Below are positions 1-8,132 of a stretch of 64,000 bases of DNA, piece by piece. Within the stretch, counting starts at the first letter, position 1. Each line of letters opens with the position of its first letter. The notes beneath the pieces were generated by a model. The model had not been told where the DNA came from. It saw only the letters and a list, made by a program, of their open reading frames with translations, and did no database searches. A program made the position numbers and the translations under genes. The DNA is taken from the NCBI GenBank assembly GCA_963728125.1, contig CAVSIZ010000019.1, positions 62,001 to 126,000 on the forward strand. Reading direction: 5' to 3'. The stretch comes from CAWDCV01 sp963728125 (GTDB taxonomy: Bacteria; Actinomycetota; Actinomycetes; CAWDCV01).

Positions 1-2
1 CG

Positions 3-107
3 GAGGCGCGCCTGCTGAGTGATGACGCTGCCGACATCACCTACGGCGGCAGCGCGATGCTGCGCGCAATCCAGCAGCTGCCGACCGAGCTCGGCAAGCC
101 CGCGTGA
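3..107 (+). CDS. C-terminal end of an unidentified protein (partial)
   Basis: The window opens inside a gene. Reading from base 3 gives 34 sense codons, ending in LPTELGKPA and a TGA at 105-107. The stop overlaps the GTG of the next gene in a GTGA arrangement, so it is the upstream member of the catabolic operon that follows. The visible tail has no diagnostic motif. By context it could be an enzyme of the same pathway, such as an acyl-CoA dehydrogenase or hydratase, but this is a guess. Confidence 0.6.
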   Translation, partial: EARLLSDDAADITYGGSAMLRAIQQLPTELGKPA

Positions 108-1525
108 CGTACGACTTCATGCACAGCTCCGATGCCGTCGCGCTGATGACGGCGACCGGATCGCGCACCTTTGCCGAGCTGGACGACCGTGCCGCGCGGG
201 TCGCCGCCGGCTTGGCGGCCTCGGGACTGCAGCCTGGTGACCGGGTGTTGGCCGTGCTCCCCAACGGGCAGGAGTTGATCGAGCTGCTGCTCGGCTGCGC
301 ACGCAGCGGCACTGTCCTCGTCCCCGTGAACTGGCGGCTGTCGTCGGACGAAATCATCGCCATCGCCGAGGACGCCGGTGCACGCGCGATCGTCGCCGCC
401 ACTGACCAGCCATACGAAACGTGGCTCGCTGAGCAGCACCCCGACGACGTCCAGCATCGGCCTGCAGTCGACGACGTGGTGCTGCAGATCTACACGTCGG
501 GAACCAGCGGGCGACCCAAGGGCGCGCTGATTACCTACGGCAATCTGGCCGCGAAAGTGCCTGGGGCGGCGGACGCGTGGCGGTTCGGGCCGGACGCTGT
601 GAGCTTGCTGGCCACGCCGATGTTCCACGTCGGCGGGCTCGGCTGGGCCCTGGTCGGCCTGCACAGAGGTGCGCGCACGATCGTCGTGGGGTCGACCCCG
701 CCGATCGAGCTCGCGGAGCTGCTGCGTCGAGAGCGGGTCACGCACGCGTTCCTCGTGCCCACGCAGCTCCAGGGGCTCTGCGACGTTGCCGGTTCGGAGG
801 GCTTCCCCGATCTTCGCGTCGTCGTCTACGGCGCCGCGCCGATGAGCGCGGCTACCCGGACCGCCGTCATGGAGACGTTCGACTGCGCCCTGGTGCACGT
901 GTACGGCATGACGGAGACAACGGGCACGATCACCCAGCACGAGCTCGCCCACGATGACGCTGCGACTGACGTCCCCTGTGTCGGACGGCCGTACCCCTGG
1001 GTCGAGCTGACCATTCGCGACCCTGCAACATGCATGGCGTTGCCCGCCGGTTCCTCGGGCGAGATCTGGACCCGATCGGCGCAGAACACACCCGGCTATG
1101 CCGGCGACCCGGTCGCCACCCAGCGCCTCCTCACGGTGGACGGTTGGCTGCGCACTGGCGACATCGGCTACCTCGACGACGAGGGCCGGCTCTTCGTTAC
1201 CGATCGGCTCAAGGAGCTGATCATCACCGGTGGTGAGAACGTCGTGCCCGCCGAGGTCGAATCGGTGCTGCGCGAGCACGACGACATCGCCGACGTCGCG
1301 GTGGTCGGACTACCCGACCCGCGCTGGGGAGAGGTTGTGACCGCGGTCGTCGTCCCCCGACCCGGGCGCACGCCCACGCTCGACGACGTCGTGGCCTTCG
1401 CCGCCGACCGGCTCGTCGGCTACAAGCGGCCGCGTGCCCTGCACCTCGTCGGCGAGCTACCCCGCGGCATGACGGGCAAGGTGCGCAAGCACGCACTGGT
1501 GGAGGAGCTGTCCCGTGGCCGCTGA
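104..1525 (+). CDS. Acyl-CoA synthetase, AMP-binding (ANL superfamily)
   Basis: Class I adenylate-forming enzyme of 473 residues. It should activate a carboxylic acid with ATP to an acyl-AMP and then transfer it to CoA. Visible motifs are the phosphate loop TSGTSGRPKG (131-140), the A5 motif YGMTETTG (267-274), the A7 motif TGDIGY (351-356), the hinge-region DRLKELIITGGENV (367-380) and the C-terminal catalytic lysine in MTGK (Lys459). The domain is complete though slightly shorter than typical fatty-acyl-CoA ligases. The GTG start overlaps the preceding stop, and the 3' end overlaps the AtuA-like gene by 11 bases, indicating translational coupling. The substrate is unknown. As first enzyme of a putative degradation operon it probably supplies the CoA thioester for the neighbouring enzymes. 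Confidence 0.9.
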   Translation: MTYDFMHSSDAVALMTATGSRTFAELDDRAARVAAGLAASGLQPGDRVLAVLPNGQELIELLLGCARSGTVLVPVNWRLSSDEIIAIAEDAGARAIVAATDQPYETWLAEQHPDDVQHRPAVDDVVLQIYTSGTSGRPKGALITYGNLAAKVPGAADAWRFGPDAVSLLATPMFHVGGLGWALVGLHRGARTIVVGSTPPIELAELLRRERVTHAFLVPTQLQGLCDVAGSEGFPDLRVVVYGAAPMSAATRTAVMETFDCALVHVYGMTETTGTITQHELAHDDAATDVPCVGRPYPWVELTIRDPATCMALPAGSSGEIWTRSAQNTPGYAGDPVATQRLLTVDGWLRTGDIGYLDDEGRLFVTDRLKELIITGGENVVPAEVESVLREHDDIADVAVVGLPDPRWGEVVTAVVVPRPGRTPTLDDVVAFAADRLVGYKRPRALHLVGELPRGMTGKVRKHALVEELSRGR

Positions 1526-2918
1526 ACCGATGCGCATCCTCGGGTTCGTCAACCACATCCCGCCTGCGCCCGACATCGAGGAGTCGATCGAGCGCGCCCT
1601 CGAGTGGGGCGTCGACGTCATCGTCGCCCAGGGCACCGGCAGCGACTGGGGACCGTACTGGCTCGGCTCGGGCGAGCAGGTCGCGGCCAATGTCGCCGCG
1701 AACGTTCGCCCCTATCTGCGGGCTGCGCGCGAGCACGGCATCCCGTTCGTCCTCTCCGTCGGCATTGCGGGCGCCAACGTCCACCTCGATCGCTGCCTGC
1801 GGCAGCTCGACGATCTGTGTGTCGAGGAGGGCTGGGATCCCGAGATCGCCGTGATCCGGTCCGAGTTGAGCGCGCCGTACGTCGCGAGCCGCATCGATGA
1901 CGGCGTGGCCTGCGTACCGGCGAGCGACGGGACCGGCCTGTCCGCGCGGCTCACGCGAGGCGACGTCGAGGCGACGGAACGGATGGTCGCTCTGATCGGA
2001 CCCGAACCTGTCATGGCGGCCGTTTCCCGAGGCGTCGACGGCGTCGTCACCGGTCGAGCGCTCGACATCGGGCTGTTCATGGCGTACCCGATGCTGCGCG
2101 GTCTGCCCACCGCAGTGGCGGCGCACGCGGGGAAGCTCCTGGAGTGCGGCGGCCTGGCCCTCGAGCCGGGCGACTCCGGGCAGTGCATCTGGGCGAGCCT
2201 CGACGCCGACGGCTTCGAGGTCCGGTCACCGAATCCGCGATACGCCGCGACCGTGCGGTCGCTGGTGTCGCACACGTTCTACGAGCGGTCGCACCCGACG
2301 CTCGAGGAGAACCCCGGCGGCGTACTCGACCTGGGTGACGCGACCTACGTCGAGACCGAACGTGGCGTGCGCTGCAGCGGGGCACGCTGGCACGAGCGGC
2401 CGTACACCGTGCTCGTCGAAGGCGCGCGTCGCGAGGGGTTCCGAGCGATGTCGATGCTCGGCGTCCGCGAGCCGGCGCTGCTCGCGCAGATCCGTGACTG
2501 GACCGACAGTGCCGAGCAGGCGCTGCGCAGCTCGCCGCGCTTCGCTGACGCGATCGCCAATGGGCGGCTGCGGGTCAGCACTCGGATCTACGGGCTCGAC
2601 GGTGTCCTCGGACCGCTGGAGCCGAATCCGAGCGTGACGGGGCACGAAGCTGCGGTCGTCCTCGACGTTGTGGCCGACGACCGGCAGCTGGCCGAGGAGG
2701 CCGCGTACTTCGGCTTCATCCGGCTGTTCATCGGCCCGTACCCGGGGCGGCGAACGACGGCCGGCAACGCCGCCGCGCCGTACATGCCCGTCGTGATCCC
2801 GGTGTCGGACGTCTACACGTTCTCCGTCTACCACTTGCTGCCGCTGGACGATCCGCTCGAGCCATTCCCGGTGACCGTGCAGCGGCTGGGAGGAAGAGTC
2901 GCCCATGCTGCTGTCTGA
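1515..2918 (+). CDS. AtuA-like protein (DUF1446, acyclic terpene utilization family)
   Basis: Protein of 467 residues of the AtuA/DUF1446 family, named for a gene needed for acyclic terpene degradation in Pseudomonas; the biochemical role of the family is not settled. The N-terminal glycine-rich segment DWGPYWLGSGEQ (about 44-55) is the family hallmark. The GTG at 1515 is chosen because GGAGGA lies at 1501-1506, eight bases upstream; an internal ATG at 1530 would leave the ribosome site too far away. It is followed, with a 14-base overlap, by a DUF4387 gene, the usual partner or C-terminal domain of this family. Its place between an acyl-CoA ligase and oxidoreductases supports a catabolic role. 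Confidence 0.85.
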   Translation: MAAEPMRILGFVNHIPPAPDIEESIERALEWGVDVIVAQGTGSDWGPYWLGSGEQVAANVAANVRPYLRAAREHGIPFVLSVGIAGANVHLDRCLRQLDDLCVEEGWDPEIAVIRSELSAPYVASRIDDGVACVPASDGTGLSARLTRGDVEATERMVALIGPEPVMAAVSRGVDGVVTGRALDIGLFMAYPMLRGLPTAVAAHAGKLLECGGLALEPGDSGQCIWASLDADGFEVRSPNPRYAATVRSLVSHTFYERSHPTLEENPGGVLDLGDATYVETERGVRCSGARWHERPYTVLVEGARREGFRAMSMLGVREPALLAQIRDWTDSAEQALRSSPRFADAIANGRLRVSTRIYGLDGVLGPLEPNPSVTGHEAAVVLDVVADDRQLAEEAAYFGFIRLFIGPYPGRRTTAGNAAAPYMPVVIPVSDVYTFSVYHLLPLDDPLEPFPVTVQRLGGRVAHAAV

Positions 2919-3213
2919 GCACGCGAGCATCATCCGCAGCAAGAACGCCGGACCGTTCTGCCTCACCATCGACGTCTTCTTTGCCGATGCAGAGTCGTAC
3001 GAGCTCGCGCGCAGCTCCGCATTGCTGACCTTGCCCGGTGTTGCCCGCGCGTATGGCGTCGACGAGAGCAGCGTCAAGGGCGTGTGGTGGGACGACCGCA
3101 TCCGCGGCGCCAAGGTGAGCTTGCTGCGCTGGTCGTCGAGCAGCGATCCGTTCTGCACCGACCTGTTCGGCGCTCACCTGCACACCCCACTCGCGAGCAG
3201 CGAGTTGGTGTGA
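2905..3213 (+). CDS. DUF4387 family protein (AtuA-associated)
   Basis: Small protein of 102 residues matching the DUF4387 pattern: a start of the type EHASIIRSKNAGPFCLTIDVFF, with the conserved RSKNAGP and the D-x-x-F strand, and a central YELARSS segment. In other genomes this domain is encoded next to, or fused to, AtuA-type proteins, and here it overlaps the AtuA-like gene by 14 bases. It probably forms a complex with that protein. Its stop codon lies beside the start of the LLM oxidoreductase gene. No catalytic residue can be assigned. Confidence 0.82.
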   Translation: MLLSEHASIIRSKNAGPFCLTIDVFFADAESYELARSSALLTLPGVARAYGVDESSVKGVWWDDRIRGAKVSLLRWSSSSDPFCTDLFGAHLHTPLASSELV

Positions 3214-3215
3214 CG

Positions 3216-4223
3216 ATGGAGTTCGGGATCCTGCTCACGTCGGTGTACGACGCAACGACGGACGCACGGCAGCAGCGTCGCGAGCACGAGGAGCTCGTGA
3301 GCACCGCCGAGCAGCTTGGATTCGGGTTGATGGTTGCCGGGCAGCACTTCCTCGGCGCGGAGCTGCGGTACTTCCAGCCGATCCCGTGGCTGACACACAT
3401 GGCCGCCCACGCGCCGACGATGCAGACCGCGACCGGCATCGTGCTGCTGTCGATGGTGAATCCAGTCGATGTCGCCGAGCAGATGGCGACGCTCGACGTG
3501 CTCACCGACGGTCGGGCGATCTTCGGCGTCGGCCTCGGCTACAGCGCCCACGAGTTCGCTGCCTTTGGCGTCGAGCCAGGGACGCGAGTAGCACGATTCG
3601 AGGAGTCGCTGGCGCTCGTTCGAGCGCTGTGGTCCGGCGACGTCGTCGACTTTTCTGGAAGGTTCTTCAGCGTCGCCGGCGCCCGGCCAGCGGTGCGACC
3701 GCTGCGGAAAGACGGCCCTCCGGTGTGGATCGGCGGGCAGGCGCGGACGGCGGTACAGCGTGCTGCTCGACTCGGGGACGCGTGGTACGCGCCGCCGTTC
3801 CCGACGCATACCGAGTTGGTCGAGTTACGTCGCCTCTTCATCGAGACCCGCGCGGCACACGACCTGCCGACGACTGGGGACTTCCCGGTACGGCGTGAGC
3901 TGCTGATCGCGCCGAGCCGCGCCGTCGCGATGGACGCTGCGCTGCAGCGTTACCGCGCGCGCTACGAGACGTACCGGAAGTGGGGTCTGTCGGGTGAGAA
4001 CACTCCGGTCGAGCAGAGCGGGGAGCAGGTGCGCACGGACATCGAGGACCGGTTCCTGCTCGGGTCGGCATCGGAGTGTGCTGAGCAGCTGGAGCAGCTG
4101 CGGGTGGACAGCGGCATGACGCACTTCGTCTTCAAGCCGCACTGGCCTGGCCTGCCACACGCCGAGGCGATGCGGCAGCTGGAGCTGTTCGGGACATCGG
4201 TGCTGCCGGCGGTGGGTCGCTGA
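3216..4223 (+). CDS. LLM class flavin-dependent oxidoreductase
   Basis: Luciferase-like monooxygenase of 335 residues. It begins MEFGILLTSVYD, the first barrel strand of the fold, and contains the typical LDVLTDGRAIFGVGLGYSAHEFAAFG stretch (key residues LTDGR and GVG-x-GY) and PPVWIGGQ. The family uses reduced FMN or F420; the sequence does not decide which. ATG 3216 is preferred, with an in-frame GTG at 3210 overlapping the DUF4387 stop as an alternative. A longer reading upstream would run through the DUF4387 gene and is not supported. In the operon it is a candidate oxygenase or dehydrogenase acting on the substrate or its CoA ester. Confidence 0.87.
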   Translation: MEFGILLTSVYDATTDARQQRREHEELVSTAEQLGFGLMVAGQHFLGAELRYFQPIPWLTHMAAHAPTMQTATGIVLLSMVNPVDVAEQMATLDVLTDGRAIFGVGLGYSAHEFAAFGVEPGTRVARFEESLALVRALWSGDVVDFSGRFFSVAGARPAVRPLRKDGPPVWIGGQARTAVQRAARLGDAWYAPPFPTHTELVELRRLFIETRAAHDLPTTGDFPVRRELLIAPSRAVAMDAALQRYRARYETYRKWGLSGENTPVEQSGEQVRTDIEDRFLLGSASECAEQLEQLRVDSGMTHFVFKPHWPGLPHAEAMRQLELFGTSVLPAVGR

Positions 4224-5041
4224 TGCGACTCGAACCGGGTCAGGTCGCGGTCGTCACCGGCGCGGCCAGCGGCATCGGGCGTGCGCTGGCCGACGCGTTC
4301 GCGTCGCGCTCACTGCATGTCGTCGTTGTCGACATCGAGGTCGAGCCGCTGCGTGTGGCCGCCGAGGAGATTCGCTCGGCGAACGACGTCGATGTGCTGG
4401 ATGTCGCAGTCGACGTCACCGATGCCGATGCAGTGCTGCGCCTTCGCGACGCGGTGCTCGACCGCTTCGGCCGGGTGGACGTGCTGTGCAACAACGCCGG
4501 CGTCGTCGGCCCGCGGGTGCCGACCTGGCAGCAGCGCCCCGAAGACTGGACCTGGGTTGTCGACGTCAACCTGTGGGGCGTCGTGCACGGGTTGGCCGCG
4601 TTCCTTCCGCTGCTGGTCGAGGCCGACCGCGGCCACGTCGTCAACACGGCCTCCATCGCCGGGCTCGTTCCGGTGCCCGGTGGCGGCAATGCGCCGTACG
4701 CCGCGTCCAAGTACGCCGTCGTCGGGTTGACCGAGACGCTCGCGATCGAGCTGGCCGAACATGCGCCCGGCGTGCACGTGACCGTGCTGTGCCCCGGCCC
4801 GGTGACGACCCGTATTTACGAGGCCGAGCGCAACCGTCCGGCGGCACTGCGCGGATCCGCCGCCGCACCCGAGCCGCTGACGCCCGCGTTCGCACACGGC
4901 TGGTCATCAATGCCGCCATCGGTGGTGGCGGAGCAGGTGCTCGCTGCCATCGAGAAAGAGCGGCTGTTCGTTGTTCCCTCGCCAGAGACCGTCGAGGACA
5001 TTCGCGCGCGGACGGCCCGGCTCGACGCCGACCTGCCGTGA
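4223..5041 (+). CDS. SDR family NAD(P)-dependent oxidoreductase
   Basis: Classical short-chain dehydrogenase of 272 residues. The nucleotide-binding motif TGAASGIG is at 12-19, followed by NNAG at 90-93, the catalytic Ser at about 144 and the YAASK catalytic motif at 159-163. An acidic residue after strand 2 (VVDIE, about 36-40) suggests NAD preference. It should interconvert an alcohol and a ketone. The ATG overlaps the stop of the LLM gene in TGATG, and its own stop overlaps the transporter start, so it belongs to the same transcript. Confidence 0.92.
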   Translation: MRLEPGQVAVVTGAASGIGRALADAFASRSLHVVVVDIEVEPLRVAAEEIRSANDVDVLDVAVDVTDADAVLRLRDAVLDRFGRVDVLCNNAGVVGPRVPTWQQRPEDWTWVVDVNLWGVVHGLAAFLPLLVEADRGHVVNTASIAGLVPVPGGGNAPYAASKYAVVGLTETLAIELAEHAPGVHVTVLCPGPVTTRIYEAERNRPAALRGSAAAPEPLTPAFAHGWSSMPPSVVAEQVLAAIEKERLFVVPSPETVEDIRARTARLDADLP

Positions 5042-6264
5042 CCGCCGCAGCCGCTGTCGTCCGGCGTGCCGAACGGCCACTGCCGACAGCCGCGCTCATC
5101 GCGCTGTTCGCGCTCATCGGGCTGAACCTGCGGTCGGTATTCGGCGCGGTACCGCCGCTGCTCGACGACATCGGGGCAGACCTCGCGCTGTCCGGCTTCG
5201 CTCTCAGCCTGCTCACCGCTATCCCCACGCTGTGCCTGGGATTGCTCGCCCCGCCGGCGTCACGGCTGGCGCTGCGGATCGGGCACGAGCAGGTGACGGC
5301 CGCTGCCTTGGTCGTGCTGACGCTCGCCGAGGCGCTGCGCCTCGCCGGTTCCGTTGTTGCGCTGCTCTACCTCTCGACGTTCCTCACCGGCGCCGCGATC
5401 GGCGCGATTTCGACGATGATGCCGGCCTTGCTCGGCTATCACCTGGAGTCGCGACCCGGGCTCGGTGCCGGTGTCTACTCCACCGCGATGGCGACCGCGT
5501 CGGCATGCGCCGCGTGGCTTGCCGTCCCGCTCGCGACCAGCCTCGGTGGCTGGAACCGGTCGCTGGCATCGTGGGCACTCCTCACTGCTGTCACGACTGC
5601 CTGCTGGTTACTCGTGCTGCCGCGGCTCACCCGGCCCGCGTCTGCCCAACCACAAGAGCCCGAGGCGAGTGGGTTGCCGTGGCGCAGTCGCGCCGCGTGG
5701 CTCCTCACGGCGTACTTCGCCCTGCAGACGTTCGTCGGTTTCGCGGCTATGACGTGGGTTGCCCCGGCGTACAGAGACGCGGGCTGGAGCGCTGACGCTG
5801 CAAGCCGGCTGCTCTCGGTGTTCTTCGCGATCCAGATCGTCGGCATGCTCGTCCTGCCTGCGATCACCGACCGCACGACAGATCGCCGCCCGGTGCTGCT
5901 GCTGTCATCGGGGACCTGCACGCTCGGTTTGCTGTGCCTGGCAGCGACCCCGTCGCTCGCCTGGGTCGGTGCGGTGTTGTTCGGACTCGGCATCGGCGGC
6001 GGCTTTGCCGTAGGCCTCGTGCTGCTCGTCGATGTGACCCGGAGCCGCGCAGAGGCCGCTCGCCTGTCGGCGATGGTCTTCCTGCTGTCCTACACCTTCG
6101 CCACCCTGGGGCCCGTTCTCGTCGGTGTTCTGCGCGATGTCACCGGTGGGTACGCGCTGGGCTTCTGGTGCCTGACCGTTGCGGGCTTCGGGTTGGTGGC
6201 CGTCGTGCCGTTCCTGCGGCCCAGCCTCGACCTGCTCGATCGGGATCCCTTGTCCCGCGGGTGA
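5038..6264 (+). CDS. MFS transporter, CynX/NimT-like
   Basis: Integral membrane protein of 408 residues with about 12 hydrophobic segments. It resembles the CynX/NimT (cyanate / 2-nitroimidazole) group of the major facilitator superfamily: an early GLNLRSVFGAVPPLLDDI segment and a LLTAIPTLCLGLLAPPASR loop. The GTG at 5038 overlaps the SDR stop (GTGA), which makes it the likely start; a longer reading frame upstream lies entirely within the SDR gene. As the last tightly coupled gene of the operon it probably imports the substrate or exports a product. Substrate unknown. Confidence 0.88.
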   Translation: MTAAAAVVRRAERPLPTAALIALFALIGLNLRSVFGAVPPLLDDIGADLALSGFALSLLTAIPTLCLGLLAPPASRLALRIGHEQVTAAALVVLTLAEALRLAGSVVALLYLSTFLTGAAIGAISTMMPALLGYHLESRPGLGAGVYSTAMATASACAAWLAVPLATSLGGWNRSLASWALLTAVTTACWLLVLPRLTRPASAQPQEPEASGLPWRSRAAWLLTAYFALQTFVGFAAMTWVAPAYRDAGWSADAASRLLSVFFAIQIVGMLVLPAITDRTTDRRPVLLLSSGTCTLGLLCLAATPSLAWVGAVLFGLGIGGGFAVGLVLLVDVTRSRAEAARLSAMVFLLSYTFATLGPVLVGVLRDVTGGYALGFWCLTVAGFGLVAVVPFLRPSLDLLDRDPLSRG

Positions 6265-6311
6265 TTGATGAATACCATGCGCATAGACTGCTGACCCGTT
6301 CGGAGGATGCC

Positions 6312-6869
6312 ATGGCCCTGACCACCGAGGAACGCGTACGTCGGCTGGAGGACAGGGCCGCGATCCAGGACCTCGCGGTGATGTACGGCTACGTGATGGA
6401 CGAGCGCGTCGTCGACGGGATTGCGCGGCTGTTCACCGACGACGCGACGCTGCGGTCAGCCGACGGCGTGTTCGCTGCGACCGGCCTCGACGAGATCGTG
6501 AAGACGTACCAGGGCCGCTTCGACGTGCTCGGCCCGACCAACCACTTCGTGCACGGCCACGTGGTGCAATTCGACGACGGCGAGCCGGACGTCGCGACGG
6601 GCATTGTCTCGTCGCACGCCGAGGTCGTCCGCAATGACCAGCCGATGTGGGTGGCGCTGCGGTACCAGGACACCTACCGGCGCACGCCCGAGGGCTGGCG
6701 GTTCGCCGACCGGCTGATGTCGTACATGTATTACGTCGATGTGCGCGAGTACGCCGAGGTGCTCGGCCAGGAGCTACGGGTGCGGACGTACGACCAGCCA
6801 GCCCCGGGCGACTGGCCGCAGTCGCTGCGCGGCGAGTCCGTCGACTGGGTAACGGGCTATCTCGACTAG
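6312..6869 (+). CDS. SnoaL-like (NTF2 fold) protein
   Basis: Protein of 185 residues with the N-terminal pattern VRRLEDRAAIQDLAVMYGYVMD and a following LFTDDATLRSADG, typical of SnoaL_4-type nuclear-transport-factor-2-like proteins. This fold is used by small dehydratases, isomerases and aromatic-ring-hydroxylating subunits, so the sequence alone does not give the reaction. A strong ribosome site CGGAGGA (6301-6307) precedes ATG 6312. The 47-base gap after the transporter includes a TAGACT element that could be a -10 box, so it may have its own promoter while also being read from the upstream operon. Confidence 0.85.
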   Translation: MALTTEERVRRLEDRAAIQDLAVMYGYVMDERVVDGIARLFTDDATLRSADGVFAATGLDEIVKTYQGRFDVLGPTNHFVHGHVVQFDDGEPDVATGIVSSHAEVVRNDQPMWVALRYQDTYRRTPEGWRFADRLMSYMYYVDVREYAEVLGQELRVRTYDQPAPGDWPQSLRGESVDWVTGYLD

Positions 6870-6930
6870 CGCCCTGCTGCGGGCCGTCGAAGATCGCTAC
6901 GGTCTCGCCGAACCAGTCGTCGCGCGGTCT

Positions 6931-7746
6931 TTGCCCGGTGGGTACGCGAACGATGTCTACCTGCTCGACGGCGTGGCGGAGCCCGTCGTCCTGCACGTGA
7001 AGTGGCCGCCGGTCGACCTCGACAGCATGGCGTGGGAGCACCGACTGCTGGCCCGGTTGCGTGCACAGGTGCCTGAGGCGCTGCCGCCACTGCCGGCGGT
7101 GGACGGCTCCACGTTCTTCTTGTGGGAAGGCCGTCCGGTGTGGCTGGTCTCGTATGCATCCGGATCGACTGCTCAGCCCGGGGATCGGCTGACTGTCGCT
7201 CGGCTGCTCGGACGGCTGCACGCCGTGACCATCGAGGTGGCGCCGCGGCCGGGACATCCGCGGTTACGTGACCTGCCCGTGCCGCCGGTGGGCGCGTACC
7301 CCTCTGCGTTCGACCCATGGCTGGAACGGATCGAGACTGCGCGCTCGCAGCTGCTGTCACTGATCCGGTCTCTTGTCGCCGAGCGAGAGCTGATCAGTGG
7401 GATCACGCACAACGACGTGTTCCCAGGGAACGTCTTGGTCGAGAACGGACAGGTCAGCGCGTTCTTGGACTGGGAGGAGGCCGATGTCGATTGGCTCGTC
7501 TGGGATCTCGCCAGTGCGCTGTGGTGGTTCTGCAGCCGCGGTGACGAACTCGACACTGCGGCCATGACCGCGTTTGTCGCTGCCTACCGTCATGCCGGCG
7601 GTCGGGTGCCGCCGTCGGAGGATGACCTGCTCATTCCGTTGATCCGAGCGAAGCGGGTCCTCGAAGTGCTGCGCGCGCCGACGGATCGCGATCCGCAGTG
7701 GGACTACCAGCTCGCGAACCTGCGGGCGTACGAGCGGCTCGACTAG
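6931..7746 (+). CDS. Phosphotransferase of the APH/choline kinase family (start uncertain)
   Basis: Kinase-fold protein with the Brenner motif HNDVFPGNVLV and the downstream metal-binding DWEEADVDW, both typical of aminoglycoside phosphotransferase-family enzymes, plus an N-terminal LPGGYANDVYLL loop. TTG 6931 is the only canonical start near the N-terminus, but homology-like sequence (ALLRAVEDRYGLAEPVVARS) extends upstream in frame to about 6871, where no ATG, GTG or TTG exists before the in-frame stop at 6850-6852. A CTG at 6874 or 6877 or a sequence error is possible. Substrate unknown; this is not evidence of antibiotic resistance. Its stop overlaps that of the convergent ferredoxin gene. 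Confidence 0.78.
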   Translation: MPGGYANDVYLLDGVAEPVVLHVKWPPVDLDSMAWEHRLLARLRAQVPEALPPLPAVDGSTFFLWEGRPVWLVSYASGSTAQPGDRLTVARLLGRLHAVTIEVAPRPGHPRLRDLPVPPVGAYPSAFDPWLERIETARSQLLSLIRSLVAERELISGITHNDVFPGNVLVENGQVSAFLDWEEADVDWLVWDLASALWWFCSRGDELDTAAMTAFVAAYRHAGGRVPPSEDDLLIPLIRAKRVLEVLRAPTDRDPQWDYQLANLRAYERLD

Positions 7747-7955
7747 CGCGCGTGCACGGCGCTCTGCAGCACCGCGATCGCCCGCTCGGGGCAGCTGTCG
7801 ACGCCGAGCTGGGCATCGGCCTCGAGCTCGGGCGGCACCGGGTCGACCATGACGATGGAGTGCCCATCCTCGGGATCCAACTCGTAGACGTCAGGTGCGC
7901 TCATGTGGCAGACCCCATGACCCTGGCAGACGTCCAAGTCCACTCCGACACGCAT
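7743..7955 (-). CDS. [3Fe-4S]-type ferredoxin
   Basis: Small acidic ferredoxin of 70 residues. The cluster ligands are in DVCQGHGVC and a distal SCPERAI; with a histidine-glycine pair where a second cysteine would be in 4Fe-4S proteins, the spacing matches single-cluster 3Fe-4S ferredoxins that donate electrons to cytochromes P450 or Rieske oxygenases. ATG 7955 gives the family-typical start MRVGVDLDVC; an in-frame extension upstream is poor in protein character. No P450 gene lies beside it. The nearest same-strand gene is the flavoprotein at 8133-9236, a possible reductase but not of the usual ferredoxin reductase type. Confidence 0.88.
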   Translation of the reverse strand: MRVGVDLDVCQGHGVCHMSAPDVYELDPEDGHSIVMVDPVPPELEADAQLGVDSCPERAIAVLQSAVHAR

Positions 7956-8002
7956 GACGGATCCCCTTCGACCGACTCGGAGCCGTGGCGCTCCGGTGCA
8001 AT

Positions 8003-8024
8003 TTAGGATAAGCATTATCAGCTT
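8003..8024. promoter_or_regulatory. AT-rich palindrome upstream of the ferredoxin gene
   Basis: The sequence GATAA-GCA-TTATC (8007-8019) is a perfect inverted repeat with 5-base arms in an AT-rich patch inside otherwise GC-rich DNA; flanking TTAG and CTTAG partly extend the symmetry. It lies about 50 bases upstream of the ferredoxin ATG. On the minus strand TATCCT fits a -10 box. It may be an operator or a promoter; resemblance to iron-responsive DtxR/IdeR boxes (TTAGG half site) is only partial. Confidence 0.4.
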
Positions 8025-8132
8025 AGTGGTCGTGGGCCACGCAGTCGAGCCCGGGCGTGGTCGCCCAGGTGCGCGGAGTGGTTCCTCGTGCCCCGTCATT
8101 GCTCGGCGTGTCGCGTACGCGAGGAACCAGTT

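Noticed and set aside
7981..8040. A clear IdeR/DtxR iron box in front of the ferredoxin gene
   Set aside because: Only one half site resembles TTAGG and the centre does not match the 19-base consensus; kept only as an unassigned dyad.
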